A stretch of DNA of 36,286 nucleotides from CAZGTQ01 sp964528575. Its GTDB lineage: Bacteria; Planctomycetota; UBA1135; GCA-002686595. The notes beneath the pieces were generated by a model. That model was not told the DNA's origin, did no database searches, and saw only the letters and a program-made list of their open reading frames with translations. Position 1 is the stretch's first letter. Every line of letters starts with the position of its first letter. A program made the position numbers and the translations under genes. The stretch is from the NCBI GenBank assembly GCA_964528575.1, contig CAZGTQ010000049.1, positions 1-36,286 on the forward strand, given 5' to 3'. Below, piece after piece: positions 1 through 7,104 of the stretch.

Positions 1-37
1 CCGTCCGAAGGGAGCACCCGTCCCGTCCGCCGAGACG

Positions 38-63
38 TCCGCGATCGAGATCCGCGATCGAGA
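38..63. repeat. 13-bp perfect tandem duplication upstream of the first gene
   Basis: TCCGCGATCGAGA occurs twice head to tail (38-50 and 51-63), each copy containing the palindrome CGATCG. It ends just before the likely ribosome binding site (GAGAGGAG) of the gene at 77. It could be a duplicated operator or a simple replication-slippage product; nothing else in the sequence decides. Confidence 0.85.
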
Positions 64-76
64 GAGGAGCGATCCG

Positions 77-1420
77 ATGAAGCCGTGGGTCCTCATGGCC
101 GCGCTCGCCGCCGTCCTGGCCGCGCCCGCCCCGCTCGCCGCCCAGGTGATCGACGTGTACGTCGACGCCGTGAAGGGCCAGGACGTGACCGGCGACGGCT
201 CGTCCGGGACGCCGTACCGCACGATGACGCGCGCCGTGCAGGACAGCGGATCCTGGCCCGTCGTGACGCGCATCCACGTCGCGCCCGGCCGCTACGACGA
301 GCCGCTCGGCGAGAGCTTCCCGATCCAGCTCGAGCGGGACACCGAGGTGCTCGGCAGCGGCGCGCACCAGACGATCGTCTCGGGCTCCGGCGCGGGGGAG
401 CTGATCCGGCTCGCGTGGAATTCGCTCGTGTCGGACGTCACGTTCGAGAATGCCGGCACCGGCATCGCGAGCCCGGGCTCGTGCAACACGTCGAGCGGCA
501 CGACGCGCTTCGTGCGCCGGTGCGTCGTGCGCGACTGCGACGTCGGCGTGCACCTGATCGACTGCAACTACTCCGACCACGGCGTCGCGTTCGTCAGCAG
601 CATCGTGCACGACTGCGGCATCGGCCTGCTCGGCGAGTCGACGGGCTGGGACTACCAGAGCGTGACCGTGATCCTGTACGGCTCGACCGTGACGCGCAAC
701 GGCATCGGGGTCGAGCAGGCGGGGCCCGGTGAGCGCTACGTCAAAGTGTTCGATTCGATCGTTGCGGGCAACGGCGACGACACGATCGACGGTTGGTACT
801 ACGACAACTACGTCGTCGAGAGCAGCGTGCTCGGCGATCCGACCTGGATCGGCGTCGACGGCAACGTCGGGATCGACCCCGAGTTGTTCGCGCCGGATGC
901 GGGCGACCTGCACCTCGAGAGCACGTCCGCGGTCGTCGACCTCCCCGGCCCGGCGCCGGACTGGCCCCCGCGCGCGGCCTGGGTCAGCACGAGCTGGTGG
1001 ATCTGGGAGACGAGCTACGCCGACGTCGGCGACCTGGACGGCGATGCGCGACTCGTCGGCGCCGCGACCGACGCGGGCGCTGACGAGCTCGCGATCCCGA
1101 CGATCTGGGCGCGCGGCCCGGCCCAGCTCGGCGCCACGCTCACGATCGGCGCCCAGTCGGACCCGCTCGACGCGCTCTTCGTGTTCTGGTCGGCGGCGCT
1201 GTTCGACGAGCCGCTGCTCGGCCTCGTCTGGCTCGCGCCGCCGTGGTTCCCGCTCTCGATCGTCGGCACGGACACGCAAGGCACCGGCCTCGCGACGACG
1301 CAGCTCCCGAGCCTCGCGCTGCTCGCCGGCCTCGAGGTCCACGTGCAAGCCATCCGCGCGATCGGTCCGTCGCTCGAGCTCGAGGGAACGAAGCCCCGTA
1401 CGCTGCGCCTTCTGCCGTAG
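77..1420 (+). CDS. Secreted DUF1565-type right-handed beta-helix protein
   Basis: A 447-residue protein with an N-terminal signal peptide (hydrophobic residues about 5-22, Ala-Ala-Gln near the cleavage point). The mature part opens with the DUF1565 pattern (YVDAVKGQD, then GTPYRTMTRA around residues 28-52, and VAPGRYDEP), followed by short repeats to about residue 260 that fit a parallel beta-helix, a fold used for binding or cutting polysaccharides. Residues about 340-447 form a separate beta-rich C-terminal domain of the type often seen on secreted planctomycete proteins. No catalytic residues can be assigned, so the role (surface adhesin, glycan binding or lyase) is open. The ATG at 77 is preceded at a normal distance by GAGAGGAG, one of the few clear ribosome binding sites in the window. 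The following 125 bases hold no gene I can support. Confidence 0.85.
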   Translation: MKPWVLMAALAAVLAAPAPLAAQVIDVYVDAVKGQDVTGDGSSGTPYRTMTRAVQDSGSWPVVTRIHVAPGRYDEPLGESFPIQLERDTEVLGSGAHQTIVSGSGAGELIRLAWNSLVSDVTFENAGTGIASPGSCNTSSGTTRFVRRCVVRDCDVGVHLIDCNYSDHGVAFVSSIVHDCGIGLLGESTGWDYQSVTVILYGSTVTRNGIGVEQAGPGERYVKVFDSIVAGNGDDTIDGWYYDNYVVESSVLGDPTWIGVDGNVGIDPELFAPDAGDLHLESTSAVVDLPGPAPDWPPRAAWVSTSWWIWETSYADVGDLDGDARLVGAATDAGADELAIPTIWARGPAQLGATLTIGAQSDPLDALFVFWSAALFDEPLLGLVWLAPPWFPLSIVGTDTQGTGLATTQLPSLALLAGLEVHVQAIRAIGPSLELEGTKPRTLRLLP

Positions 1421-1545
1421 GGGAGCGGCGTTCTCGACGCGCTCCAGCGGTTTCGCGTGCGTCCTCGTGCGTCCGCCCGCGGGCCTCGCGTGGTGAGCGC
1501 GCGGGCGGCTCGAGGCCCGCGCCTCTGCCGGCCGAAAGAGCTTGC

Positions 1546-1845
1546 ATGAGCGCCCTGGAGCGGTGGTCGGTCGTGCTCGCCAGCGTCGTCGTCGCGTGCG
1601 CGCTGATCACGTTCGGGGCGCGCGTCTTGGTCGAGCGCGTCGACGGGGGCACGAACGGGGCGTACGCGCTCGTCTGGGTCCTGCTCCTGTGCGCGTCGCT
1701 CGTCGTGGCGGCGCCCGCGGCGCTCGCGAGCGTCGTCACGGCCGCGGTCGCGCTCGCGCGACGCCGGGGCAGGCCCATCGCGCCGATCGTGAGCCTCTGC
1801 GCCGCGCTCGGGGGGCTCGCCGGGCTCGTGATGCTCGTCGAGTGA
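1546..1845 (+). CDS. Small integral membrane protein, three predicted helices
   Basis: A 99-residue protein beginning MSALERWSVV. Three hydrophobic stretches are visible, at about residues 8-27, 42-66 and 78-97, separated by short charged loops (an Arg-rich ARRRGRP loop at about 67-75). I do not recognise a family. The frame stays open far upstream, but hydrophobic membrane-protein composition begins only at the ATG at 1546, so that start was chosen. The next gene starts 20 bases downstream and is also a small membrane protein, so the two may be transcribed together, although that gene also has its own promoter-like hexamer. Confidence 0.6.
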   Translation: MSALERWSVVLASVVVACALITFGARVLVERVDGGTNGAYALVWVLLLCASLVVAAPAALASVVTAAVALARRRGRPIAPIVSLCAALGGLAGLVMLVE

Positions 1846-1853
1846 CGTCGGGT

Positions 1854-1859
1854 TACGAT
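1854..1859 (+). promoter_or_regulatory. Candidate -10 element (TACGAT) for a leaderless mRNA
   Basis: TACGAT lies six bases before the GTG at 1866. With normal -10 to start-site spacing, transcription would begin at or next to the start codon. One of several similarly placed hexamers in this window; no convincing -35 is visible. Confidence 0.4.
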
Positions 1860-1865
1860 CGAGCC

Positions 1866-2405
1866 GTGGACGAGCGCGCGAGCGAGAGCGCGGCGAGGCC
1901 CGACGAGCGGCTGGCCGCGCGAGCGCGGCGCCGGAAGAGCGACGCCGCGAAGATCCTCGCAGGCCTCGCGTTCACCGCCGTGTGGCTCGTCGTCGTCGGC
2001 TCGTGGGCGGGATCGATGAGCGGGCGCGACGCGGCCGGCGGGTTCGTCCTCGCGCTCGTCGGGCCGCCGCTCGTGTTCGCGCTCCTGTTCGGAATGCGCG
2101 GCGGCGTGCCGCGCAAGCCGCGGCCGCAGCGCCCGCCGCGCCGGCCCGGCGCGGAGCGTCCCAGCGCGATCCGCCTGCGCCACTCGCGCGCCGCGATCGG
2201 CGTCGGCCCGGGAGCGAGCGTGCTGATCCGCCTCGCCGTCTCGGCGTACGTGCTCGGAGGCGGCTTCATGCTGTGGCATCTCGCCAGCGACGCGCGCGTG
2301 TTCGCGGGAGCGATGTTCCTCTGGCTCGCCCTCCCGATCGGCGTGCTCGTCCTGCGCCGCCACCGGCGGCCGCGCGGAACGGTGCCGCCCGAGAGCGCGC
2401 CGTGA
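1866..2405 (+). CDS. Small membrane protein of unknown function
   Basis: A 179-residue protein from a GTG start. A charged N-terminus (many Arg and Glu, residues 1-35) is followed by hydrophobic segments at about 37-55 and 64-82, a basic Pro/Arg linker at about 84-115, and two further hydrophobic segments at about 122-140 and 145-163, giving a probable four-helix membrane protein with a basic cytoplasmic loop. No family is recognised. The GTG was chosen because a -10-like TACGAT sits just upstream and the coding pattern begins there; no ribosome binding site is seen. It stops 28 bases before the beta-CASP nuclease gene, which has its own promoter-like element. Confidence 0.6.
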   Translation: MDERASESAARPDERLAARARRRKSDAAKILAGLAFTAVWLVVVGSWAGSMSGRDAAGGFVLALVGPPLVFALLFGMRGGVPRKPRPQRPPRRPGAERPSAIRLRHSRAAIGVGPGASVLIRLAVSAYVLGGGFMLWHLASDARVFAGAMFLWLALPIGVLVLRRHRRPRGTVPPESAP

Positions 2406-2418
2406 CGTCGCCGGTCGC

Positions 2419-2424
2419 TACCAT
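2419..2424 (+). promoter_or_regulatory. Candidate -10 element (TACCAT) before the beta-CASP gene
   Basis: TACCAT lies nine bases before the ATG at 2434, a spacing that would give an mRNA with almost no 5' leader. No ribosome binding site precedes the ATG, which agrees with leaderless initiation. Confidence 0.45.
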
Positions 2425-2433
2425 CGGCTCCGC

Positions 2434-3789
2434 ATGAGAGTCACGTTCCACGGTGCCGCCGGCTGCGTCACCGGCTCGCGCTTCCTCGTCGAGGCCGCCG
2501 GGAAGCGCGTGCTCGTCGATTGCGGGCTGTTCCAGGGCTACAAGGTGCTGCGCGAGCGCAACTGGAAGCCGCTGCCGTTCGAGCCCGCGAGCCTCGACGC
2601 CGTCTTCCTCACGCACGCGCACGTCGACCACAGCGGCTACCTGCCCGCGCTCGTGCGCGACGGATTCCGCGGGCCGGTCTTCGCGACCGCCGCGACGCGC
2701 GACCTGTGCGACGTGCTCCTGCCCGACAGCGGGCGCATCCACGAGGAGGACGCGCGCTTCGCGAACGAGAAGCGGCACTCGAAGCACCACCCCGCCCTGC
2801 CGCTGTACACCGAGGAGGACGCGCTCCGCGTCGCGCCGCGCTTCGAGACCGTCGCGATGGACGGCGAGGTGCGGCTCGGCGAGCTGAGCGCGCGCTTCCG
2901 CGACGCCGGACACATCCTCGGCGCATCGAGCATCGCTCTGGGGGACGGCGCGACGACCGTGCTCTTCTCCGGCGACCTGGGCCGCGACGACGACGTGCTC
3001 ATGCCGCCGCCGAAGCCGCCGTGCGCGTCCGACTGGATCGTGCTCGAGTCGACGTACGGCGACCGGCTGCACCCCGACGTCGACGTCTACGACGAGCTCG
3101 CGGTCCCGATCGAGCGCACGATCGCGCGCGGCGGCGTCGTCCTGATCCCCGCGTTCGCGGTCGGCCGCACGCAGGCGCTGCTCCTGCTCTTGCACCGCAT
3201 GCTCGAGTCGGGTCGCATCCCGCGCGTGCCCGTCTGGGTCGACAGCCCGATGGCGCGCGAGGTCACCGGCCTGTACCGCGAGCACGTCGGCGAGCACCGC
3301 CTGCCCGCCGAGCGCTGCCACGAGGTGTGCGACGTCGCGACGTTCGCGCGCTCGGTCCGGGAGTCGAAGAGCATCGACAAGAGCGAAGGCCCGCGCATCG
3401 TCGTATCGGCGAGCGGCATGCTCTCGGGCGGACGCGTGCTGCACCACCTGAAGGTCTTCGGGCCGCACGCCGAGAACCTGATCCTGCTCCCCGGCTTCCA
3501 GGCGCCCGGCACGCGCGGCGCGGCGCTCGCGGACGGCGCGCGCGCGGTGCGCGTCCACGGCGCGGACCTGCCGATCGCGGCCGAGGTGCTCCAGCTCTCG
3601 ATCCTGTCCGCGCACGCCGACCAGGACGACCTCGTCGGATGGGTCGCGCGCGCGCCGCAGCCGCCGCGCGGCGTCGTCCTCGTGCACGGGGAGCCGCCCG
3701 CGCTCGACGCGCTGCGCCTGCGCGTCGAGCGCGAGCTCGGCATCCCCGCGCGCGTCGCCGACCACGGCGAGGCGATCGAGCTCTCGTGA
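2434..3789 (+). CDS. Beta-CASP metallo-beta-lactamase-fold ribonuclease
   Basis: A 451-residue protein of the MBL-fold RNA-processing family (CPSF-73-like, COG1236 type), which cuts or trims RNA with two zinc ions. The N-terminus FHGAAGCVTGS is typical. The metal-binding motif THAHVDH is at residues 60-66 (H61, H63, D65, H66); a second metal-site segment DAGHILGAS and the SGDLGRDDD motif follow. The beta-CASP insert is marked by LIPAFAVGRTQALL, and the C-terminal RMMBL motif by LSAHADQDDL. Length matches the family. It is followed by an OLD-type gene (23 bases from my preferred start, or overlapping if a GTG start is used) and a LOG-family gene, apparently one operon. Possible roles are RNA turnover or a nucleic-acid stress response; the substrate is not determined by the sequence. 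Confidence 0.92.
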   Translation: MRVTFHGAAGCVTGSRFLVEAAGKRVLVDCGLFQGYKVLRERNWKPLPFEPASLDAVFLTHAHVDHSGYLPALVRDGFRGPVFATAATRDLCDVLLPDSGRIHEEDARFANEKRHSKHHPALPLYTEEDALRVAPRFETVAMDGEVRLGELSARFRDAGHILGASSIALGDGATTVLFSGDLGRDDDVLMPPPKPPCASDWIVLESTYGDRLHPDVDVYDELAVPIERTIARGGVVLIPAFAVGRTQALLLLLHRMLESGRIPRVPVWVDSPMAREVTGLYREHVGEHRLPAERCHEVCDVATFARSVRESKSIDKSEGPRIVVSASGMLSGGRVLHHLKVFGPHAENLILLPGFQAPGTRGAALADGARAVRVHGADLPIAAEVLQLSILSAHADQDDLVGWVARAPQPPRGVVLVHGEPPALDALRLRVERELGIPARVADHGEAIELS

Positions 3790-3812
3790 GGACGCACCGG
3801 CGCGACGGGCAC

Positions 3813-5573
3813 ATGGTGCTCGAGGCCTTCCGCGTGCGGATGTACCGCTCGATCGTCGACTCCGGCGCGGTGCCGGTGTCCCCGCTGACCGCGCTCGTCG
3901 GACGGCCCCAATCCGGCAAGTCGTCGCTGCTCCACGCGCTCGCGGCGTTGCACCCGCGCGCGTGCGAGGTTCCGACGCAGCGCGACTGGCCGCGCGGCCG
4001 GCGCATGGCGAACGCGGACGAGCAGCTCTTCTGCGTCGCCGCCTTCGCGCTCTCGCCGCCCGCCGGCGCCGCGCTCGCCGAGCTGCTCGGGCGCGACGCG
4101 CCGTGCGCGCGCACGCTCCTCGGCCGCGCGTACGACGGCCGGTTCGCGCTCGCGCCCGTCGAGCAGGGCGAGAGCGCGGAGCGCGAGCTCGACGTCGCCC
4201 GCGGGTCGCTCGACCAGGACGGCGCCCGCGCGTTCTTCGCGCGCTGGCTGCCGGCCTTCGTCCATCTCGACCGCGAGTCGCTGCTCGACGTCGAGAGCGC
4301 GGCGCTGGCGCTCGCGGCGCCGCGTGAGCGCTGGGAGCCGCGCAACCGGCCGGAAGTCGCGCTGCTGTCCCTGCTCGAGGCGGCCGGGCTCGAGCACGGC
4401 GAGCTGCTCGAGGGGCCGTCGGAGGAGCGCATGGACGTCGCGACGCGCGAGCTGCGCGCTGCGCTCGCCCGCAGCGGCCGCGCGCACGACGTCGACCTCG
4501 CGTTCGAGCGCGGCCGGCTCGTCGCGTACCTCGGCGCGGCGGGCGGCGGGCGCGTGCGCGTCGACCGGGCGCCCGAGGGCGAGCGCTGGTGCTTCACGCT
4601 CGATGCGATGCTCGCGGCGCCGTCGGTCGCGCACGGGCCGGGAGCGGTGCTCCTGCTCGATGGGCCGGGGCGATCGCTGCGGGACGGCGGCGCGAGCACG
4701 CGCTCCGCCAGCGTCAAGGACGTCCTCTCGAGCTACCTCGCGACGTGCCGGCCCATCGTCTACACGGCGCGGCTGCCGTTCCGCATGGATCTGCAGCACG
4801 ACGAGCAGGTGCTCGTGCTCGCGGCGACGCCGAAGGGGCACGTCGTCGGGCGCGAGCTGGCTGGAGCGGGGCCCGCCGATCTCGCGGTGCGCGCGGCGTT
4901 GGGCATGACGGGGCGCTCGAGCTTCGCCATCGCGGAGGTGAACCTCGTCGTCGAGGGGCCGAACGACGCGGACCTCGTGCTCGCGCTCGCCGACTTGCTC
5001 GCGCGCTCGGGCGAGCCGGCCTTGCCGGCGGGCGTGAACGTCGCGCGCGCCGGCGGAGCGCACGAGGTCGCGTCGGTCGCGGCGTTCCTCGCGCGCCAGG
5101 GGCTCGGCGCGATCGCGCTGCTCGACACGGACGAGGCCGGCCGCGCCGCGCGCGAGGCGCTGCGGCGCATGGCGGACGGCGACGCGCGCGTGGAGCGCGT
5201 CGTCGCGCTCTCGCTCGCCGAGGCCGCGGGGCTCGAGCGCGACGAGGCGGCGATCGAGGACCTGTTCCCGCCGCGCTGGTACCTCGACGTCGTGCGCGAG
5301 GTCTGCGCCCGCGACGTCCCGGACGACGTGCTGCGCTCGCTGCGCGCGCCGCGGAGCGGCAAGATCGCGGCGCACGTCAAGAAGGTGCTCACGTCGCACG
5401 GCGCGTTCTTCAAGAAGAGCGACGTCGCCGAGGCGTTGCGCGCGCGCGTCGCGGCGCTGCGCTCGGTCGACGAACTGCCGCGGGCGACAGCCGGAGCGGC
5501 GCGCACGCTCGTCGGCTCGATCCGAGCGGCGGCCGACGCGCTGGCGGCGTGGGAGACGAGCGAAGCGACATGA
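3813..5573 (+). CDS. OLD-family ATPase/Toprim protein with a degenerate ATPase core
   Basis: A 586-residue protein with the OLD (overcoming lysogenization defect) layout: N-terminal ABC-type ATPase followed by a Toprim nuclease domain. It starts MVLEAFRVRMYRSI, and the Walker A GRPQSGKSS is at residues 30-38 (K36). The expected Walker B reads AVLLLDGPG (about 278-286), with Gly where OLD/SMC ATPases have the catalytic Glu, and the later switch segment reads YTARLPF (about 317-323) where THSP-like His is usual; no LSxGE signature is visible. The Toprim part looks intact: VVEGPND with E381, LLDTDEAGR with D438 and D440, and IEDLFP at 481-486. So DNA cleavage may be retained while ATP hydrolysis is doubtful. 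A GTG at 3786 overlapping the previous stop is an alternative start. The gene overlaps the LOG gene by four bases. OLD proteins are known from phage defence and DNA repair. Confidence 0.82.
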   Translation: MVLEAFRVRMYRSIVDSGAVPVSPLTALVGRPQSGKSSLLHALAALHPRACEVPTQRDWPRGRRMANADEQLFCVAAFALSPPAGAALAELLGRDAPCARTLLGRAYDGRFALAPVEQGESAERELDVARGSLDQDGARAFFARWLPAFVHLDRESLLDVESAALALAAPRERWEPRNRPEVALLSLLEAAGLEHGELLEGPSEERMDVATRELRAALARSGRAHDVDLAFERGRLVAYLGAAGGGRVRVDRAPEGERWCFTLDAMLAAPSVAHGPGAVLLLDGPGRSLRDGGASTRSASVKDVLSSYLATCRPIVYTARLPFRMDLQHDEQVLVLAATPKGHVVGRELAGAGPADLAVRAALGMTGRSSFAIAEVNLVVEGPNDADLVLALADLLARSGEPALPAGVNVARAGGAHEVASVAAFLARQGLGAIALLDTDEAGRAAREALRRMADGDARVERVVALSLAEAAGLERDEAAIEDLFPPRWYLDVVREVCARDVPDDVLRSLRAPRSGKIAAHVKKVLTSHGAFFKKSDVAEALRARVAALRSVDELPRATAGAARTLVGSIRAAADALAAWETSEAT

Positions 5574-6313
5574 CCGATCCGACACCGACCGATCCGACAG
5601 CGACCGGTCCGGACGCCGTTCCGCCGCTCGCGTGGGGCAAGGCGACGCCGCACGCCGACGAGCGCGAGTTCCTCGAGGGCCCCAAGCGCAGGCTCGCCGA
5701 GCTGCGGCGCGCGCTCCGCATCCTCGTCGAGTTCGTCCGCGGCTTCCGCGCGCTGCACGACCTGCCGCCGGCCGTGACCGTGTTCGGCTCGGCGCGCTTC
5801 CAGGAGGGGCACGTCTACTACGACCTGGCGCGCAGGGTCGGCGCCGAGATCGGCCGGCTCGGCCTCACGGTGATGACAGGCGGCGGCCCCGGCGTGATGG
5901 AAGCGGCGAACCGCGGCGCGCGCGACGTCGGCGCGCACTCGGTCGGGTGCAACATCGAGCTGCCGATGGAGCAGGAGCCCAACGCGTACCTCGATCGCTT
6001 CATCGAGTTCCGCTACTTCTTCGTGCGCAAGGTGATGCTCGTCAAGTACAGCCGCGCGTTCGTCGCGCTGCCGGGCGGCTTCGGCACGATGGACGAGATC
6101 TTCGAGACGGCGACTCTCATCCAGACAGGCAAGATCCACGACTTCCCGCTGATCCTCGTCGGCGTCGAGTTCTGGCGCCCGCTGCTCGACTTCCTCGAGA
6201 GCAAGATGGTCGCCGGCCGCACGATCGAGCGTGCCGACCTCGAGCGCATCGTCCTGACCGACGACCTCGACGAGGTCGTCCGCACGCTGCGCGCGTGCGA
6301 CGCCTGCGGCTGA
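5570..6313 (+). CDS. LOG-family (TIGR00730-type) Rossmann-fold protein
   Basis: A 247-residue LOG-family protein. The two diagnostic motifs are present: GGGPGVMEA at residues 104-112 and PGGFGTMDE at 168-176, which in this family form the nucleotide-binding and catalytic site for 5'-monophosphate phosphoribohydrolase activity. VFGSAR at 71-76 starts the Rossmann core. The N-terminal 25 residues are a low-complexity Thr/Asp/Pro tail encoded by a 15-bp tandem repeat. ATG overlaps the stop of the OLD gene (ATGA), indicating translational coupling. Related SLOG proteins occur in nucleotide-signalling and defence systems, so the pairing with two nuclease-type genes is suggestive; ordinary nucleotide housekeeping is the default reading. 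Confidence 0.9.
   Translation: MTDPTPTDPTATGPDAVPPLAWGKATPHADEREFLEGPKRRLAELRRALRILVEFVRGFRALHDLPPAVTVFGSARFQEGHVYYDLARRVGAEIGRLGLTVMTGGGPGVMEAANRGARDVGAHSVGCNIELPMEQEPNAYLDRFIEFRYFFVRKVMLVKYSRAFVALPGGFGTMDEIFETATLIQTGKIHDFPLILVGVEFWRPLLDFLESKMVAGRTIERADLERIVLTDDLDEVVRTLRACDACG
5573..5617 (+). repeat. 15-bp tandem repeat over the OLD/LOG gene junction
   Basis: ACCGATCCGACACCG (5573-5587) is followed by a 14-of-15 match (5588-5602) and a more diverged third unit (5603-5617). It begins on the last base of the OLD stop codon and encodes the pentapeptides TDPTP, TDPTA and TGPDA at the start of the LOG protein, lengthening its N-terminus in frame. Confidence 0.8.
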
Positions 6314-6383
6314 CGCGCGTCGCGCCAACCTCGTCGCGCCGCGTTGCGCGGATCGCGTTCTTCGAGTCGCTGTAGCGTGGCGG

Positions 6384-6402
6384 TCCCGGTCCCAAGCCGG
6401 GA
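6384..6402 (+). terminator. Hairpin after the LOG gene, possible terminator
   Basis: TCCCGG (6384-6389) pairs perfectly with CCGGGA (6397-6402) around a seven-base loop. It lies 71 bases past the LOG stop codon and is not followed by a T run, so it may instead be part of the structured leader of the pilin cassette. Confidence 0.35.
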
Positions 6403-6423
6403 TCCCCGGTCCCCCTGAAGTTC

Positions 6424-6438
6424 GCCCCTCGCGGGGGC
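6424..6438 (+). other. Second hairpin in the gap before the pilin cassette
   Basis: GCCCC (6424-6428) pairs with GGGGC (6434-6438) around a five-base loop TCGCG. It sits between the hairpins at 6384 and 6460 and may be part of a structured 5' leader. Confidence 0.35.
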
Positions 6439-6459
6439 CGAGACACGGAAGGGGGGAAG

Positions 6460-6480
6460 ACCGGCGCGCCGAGCGCCGGT
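6460..6480 (+). promoter_or_regulatory. Strong hairpin in the leader of the pseudopilin cassette
   Basis: ACCGGCGC (6460-6467), loop GCCGA, GCGCCGGT (6473-6480): a perfect 8-bp stem 28 bases before the ATG at 6509. With the hairpins at 6384-6402 and 6424-6438 it makes three stems in the 195 bases between genes. I do not recognise a known riboswitch. It could attenuate, stabilise or terminate. Confidence 0.45.
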
Positions 6481-6508
6481 TCAATCGAGGCCGAGGAGGG
6501 CCGGGAAC

Positions 6509-7093
6509 ATGGGGAACAGGCGTGCCACCGCCGCCGGCGAGGGCGGGCTTCGCACCAGGTCGGGCGAGACGGCGAGCGCGGGTTTCGCGCTGCTCGAGGT
6601 CCTGATCGTCGCGCTGATGAGCGCGGTGGCGATGGTCGCCGTCTCGATGTCGCTCGCCGCCGGCTCGGGCCTCGGAGAGGCGAACGCCCAGAGCGCGCGC
6701 GCACGAGCGCGTGCGCAGAGCGCCATGGAGGCGCTCAAGGCCGCGCCGTTCAGCACGGTGTTCGCCGCGTTCAACGCGCTCCCCGGCGACGATCCCGGCG
6801 GCGCAGGCATGGCTCCGGGCGCGGCATTCGACGTCCAGGGCCTGCGTCCGGCGCCGGACGACGTCGATGGACGGGTCGGGTCGATCGAGTTCCCGGGCGG
6901 CGCGGCGGAGCTGCGCGAGGACGTTTGGGACGACCAGATGGGGATGCCCCGCGACTTGAGCGGAGACGGTGTCATCGACGCCCTCGACCACGCGGCGCTC
7001 TACGTCGTCCTGCCCGTGCGCGTCCGCGTCCGATGGCTCGGCGCGACGGGCGTGCAGGAGGTCGTGCTCGTCACGACCCTCGTCGACATGTGA
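6509..7093 (+). CDS. Type IV pilin-like / type II pseudopilin protein (class PilV/PulI-like)
   Basis: A 194-residue prepilin-like protein. After a long basic leader comes GFALLEVLIVALMS: prepilin peptidase would cut after G25, leaving Phe +1 and the invariant Glu at +5 (E30), followed by about 20 hydrophobic residues. The rest is globular and carries an Asp-rich LSGDGVIDALDH loop near residue 150 that resembles a calcium-binding or dockerin-like turn. A ribosome binding site (GAGGAGGGCC) precedes the ATG. First gene of a four-gene cassette with two more pseudopilin-like genes and a HEAT protein. No secretin, assembly ATPase or prepilin peptidase gene is in the window, so the machine that uses it must be encoded elsewhere. 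PilV versus GspI cannot be separated by eye. Confidence 0.8.
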   Translation: MGNRRATAAGEGGLRTRSGETASAGFALLEVLIVALMSAVAMVAVSMSLAAGSGLGEANAQSARARARAQSAMEALKAAPFSTVFAAFNALPGDDPGGAGMAPGAAFDVQGLRPAPDDVDGRVGSIEFPGGAAELREDVWDDQMGMPRDLSGDGVIDALDHAALYVVLPVRVRVRWLGATGVQEVVLVTTLVDM

Positions 7094-7104
7094 GAGACGC
7101 GACG

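Noticed and set aside
2266..3765. A 499-codon - strand frame opposite the beta-CASP gene
   Set aside because: Low-complexity Arg/Ala/Val composition and no motif, while the + strand has a complete nuclease with all metal residues.
2520..3785. An open + frame leading into the OLD gene from within the beta-CASP gene
   Set aside because: The stretch before 3786 is a shadow of the beta-CASP gene in another frame with Arg/Ala-rich nonsense; the OLD fold begins at about 3813.
6314..6508. A known riboswitch class in the pilin leader
   Set aside because: The stems are real, but I could not match conserved loops of c-di-GMP, cobalamin, SAM, TPP or other familiar classes, so only a structured leader is reported.
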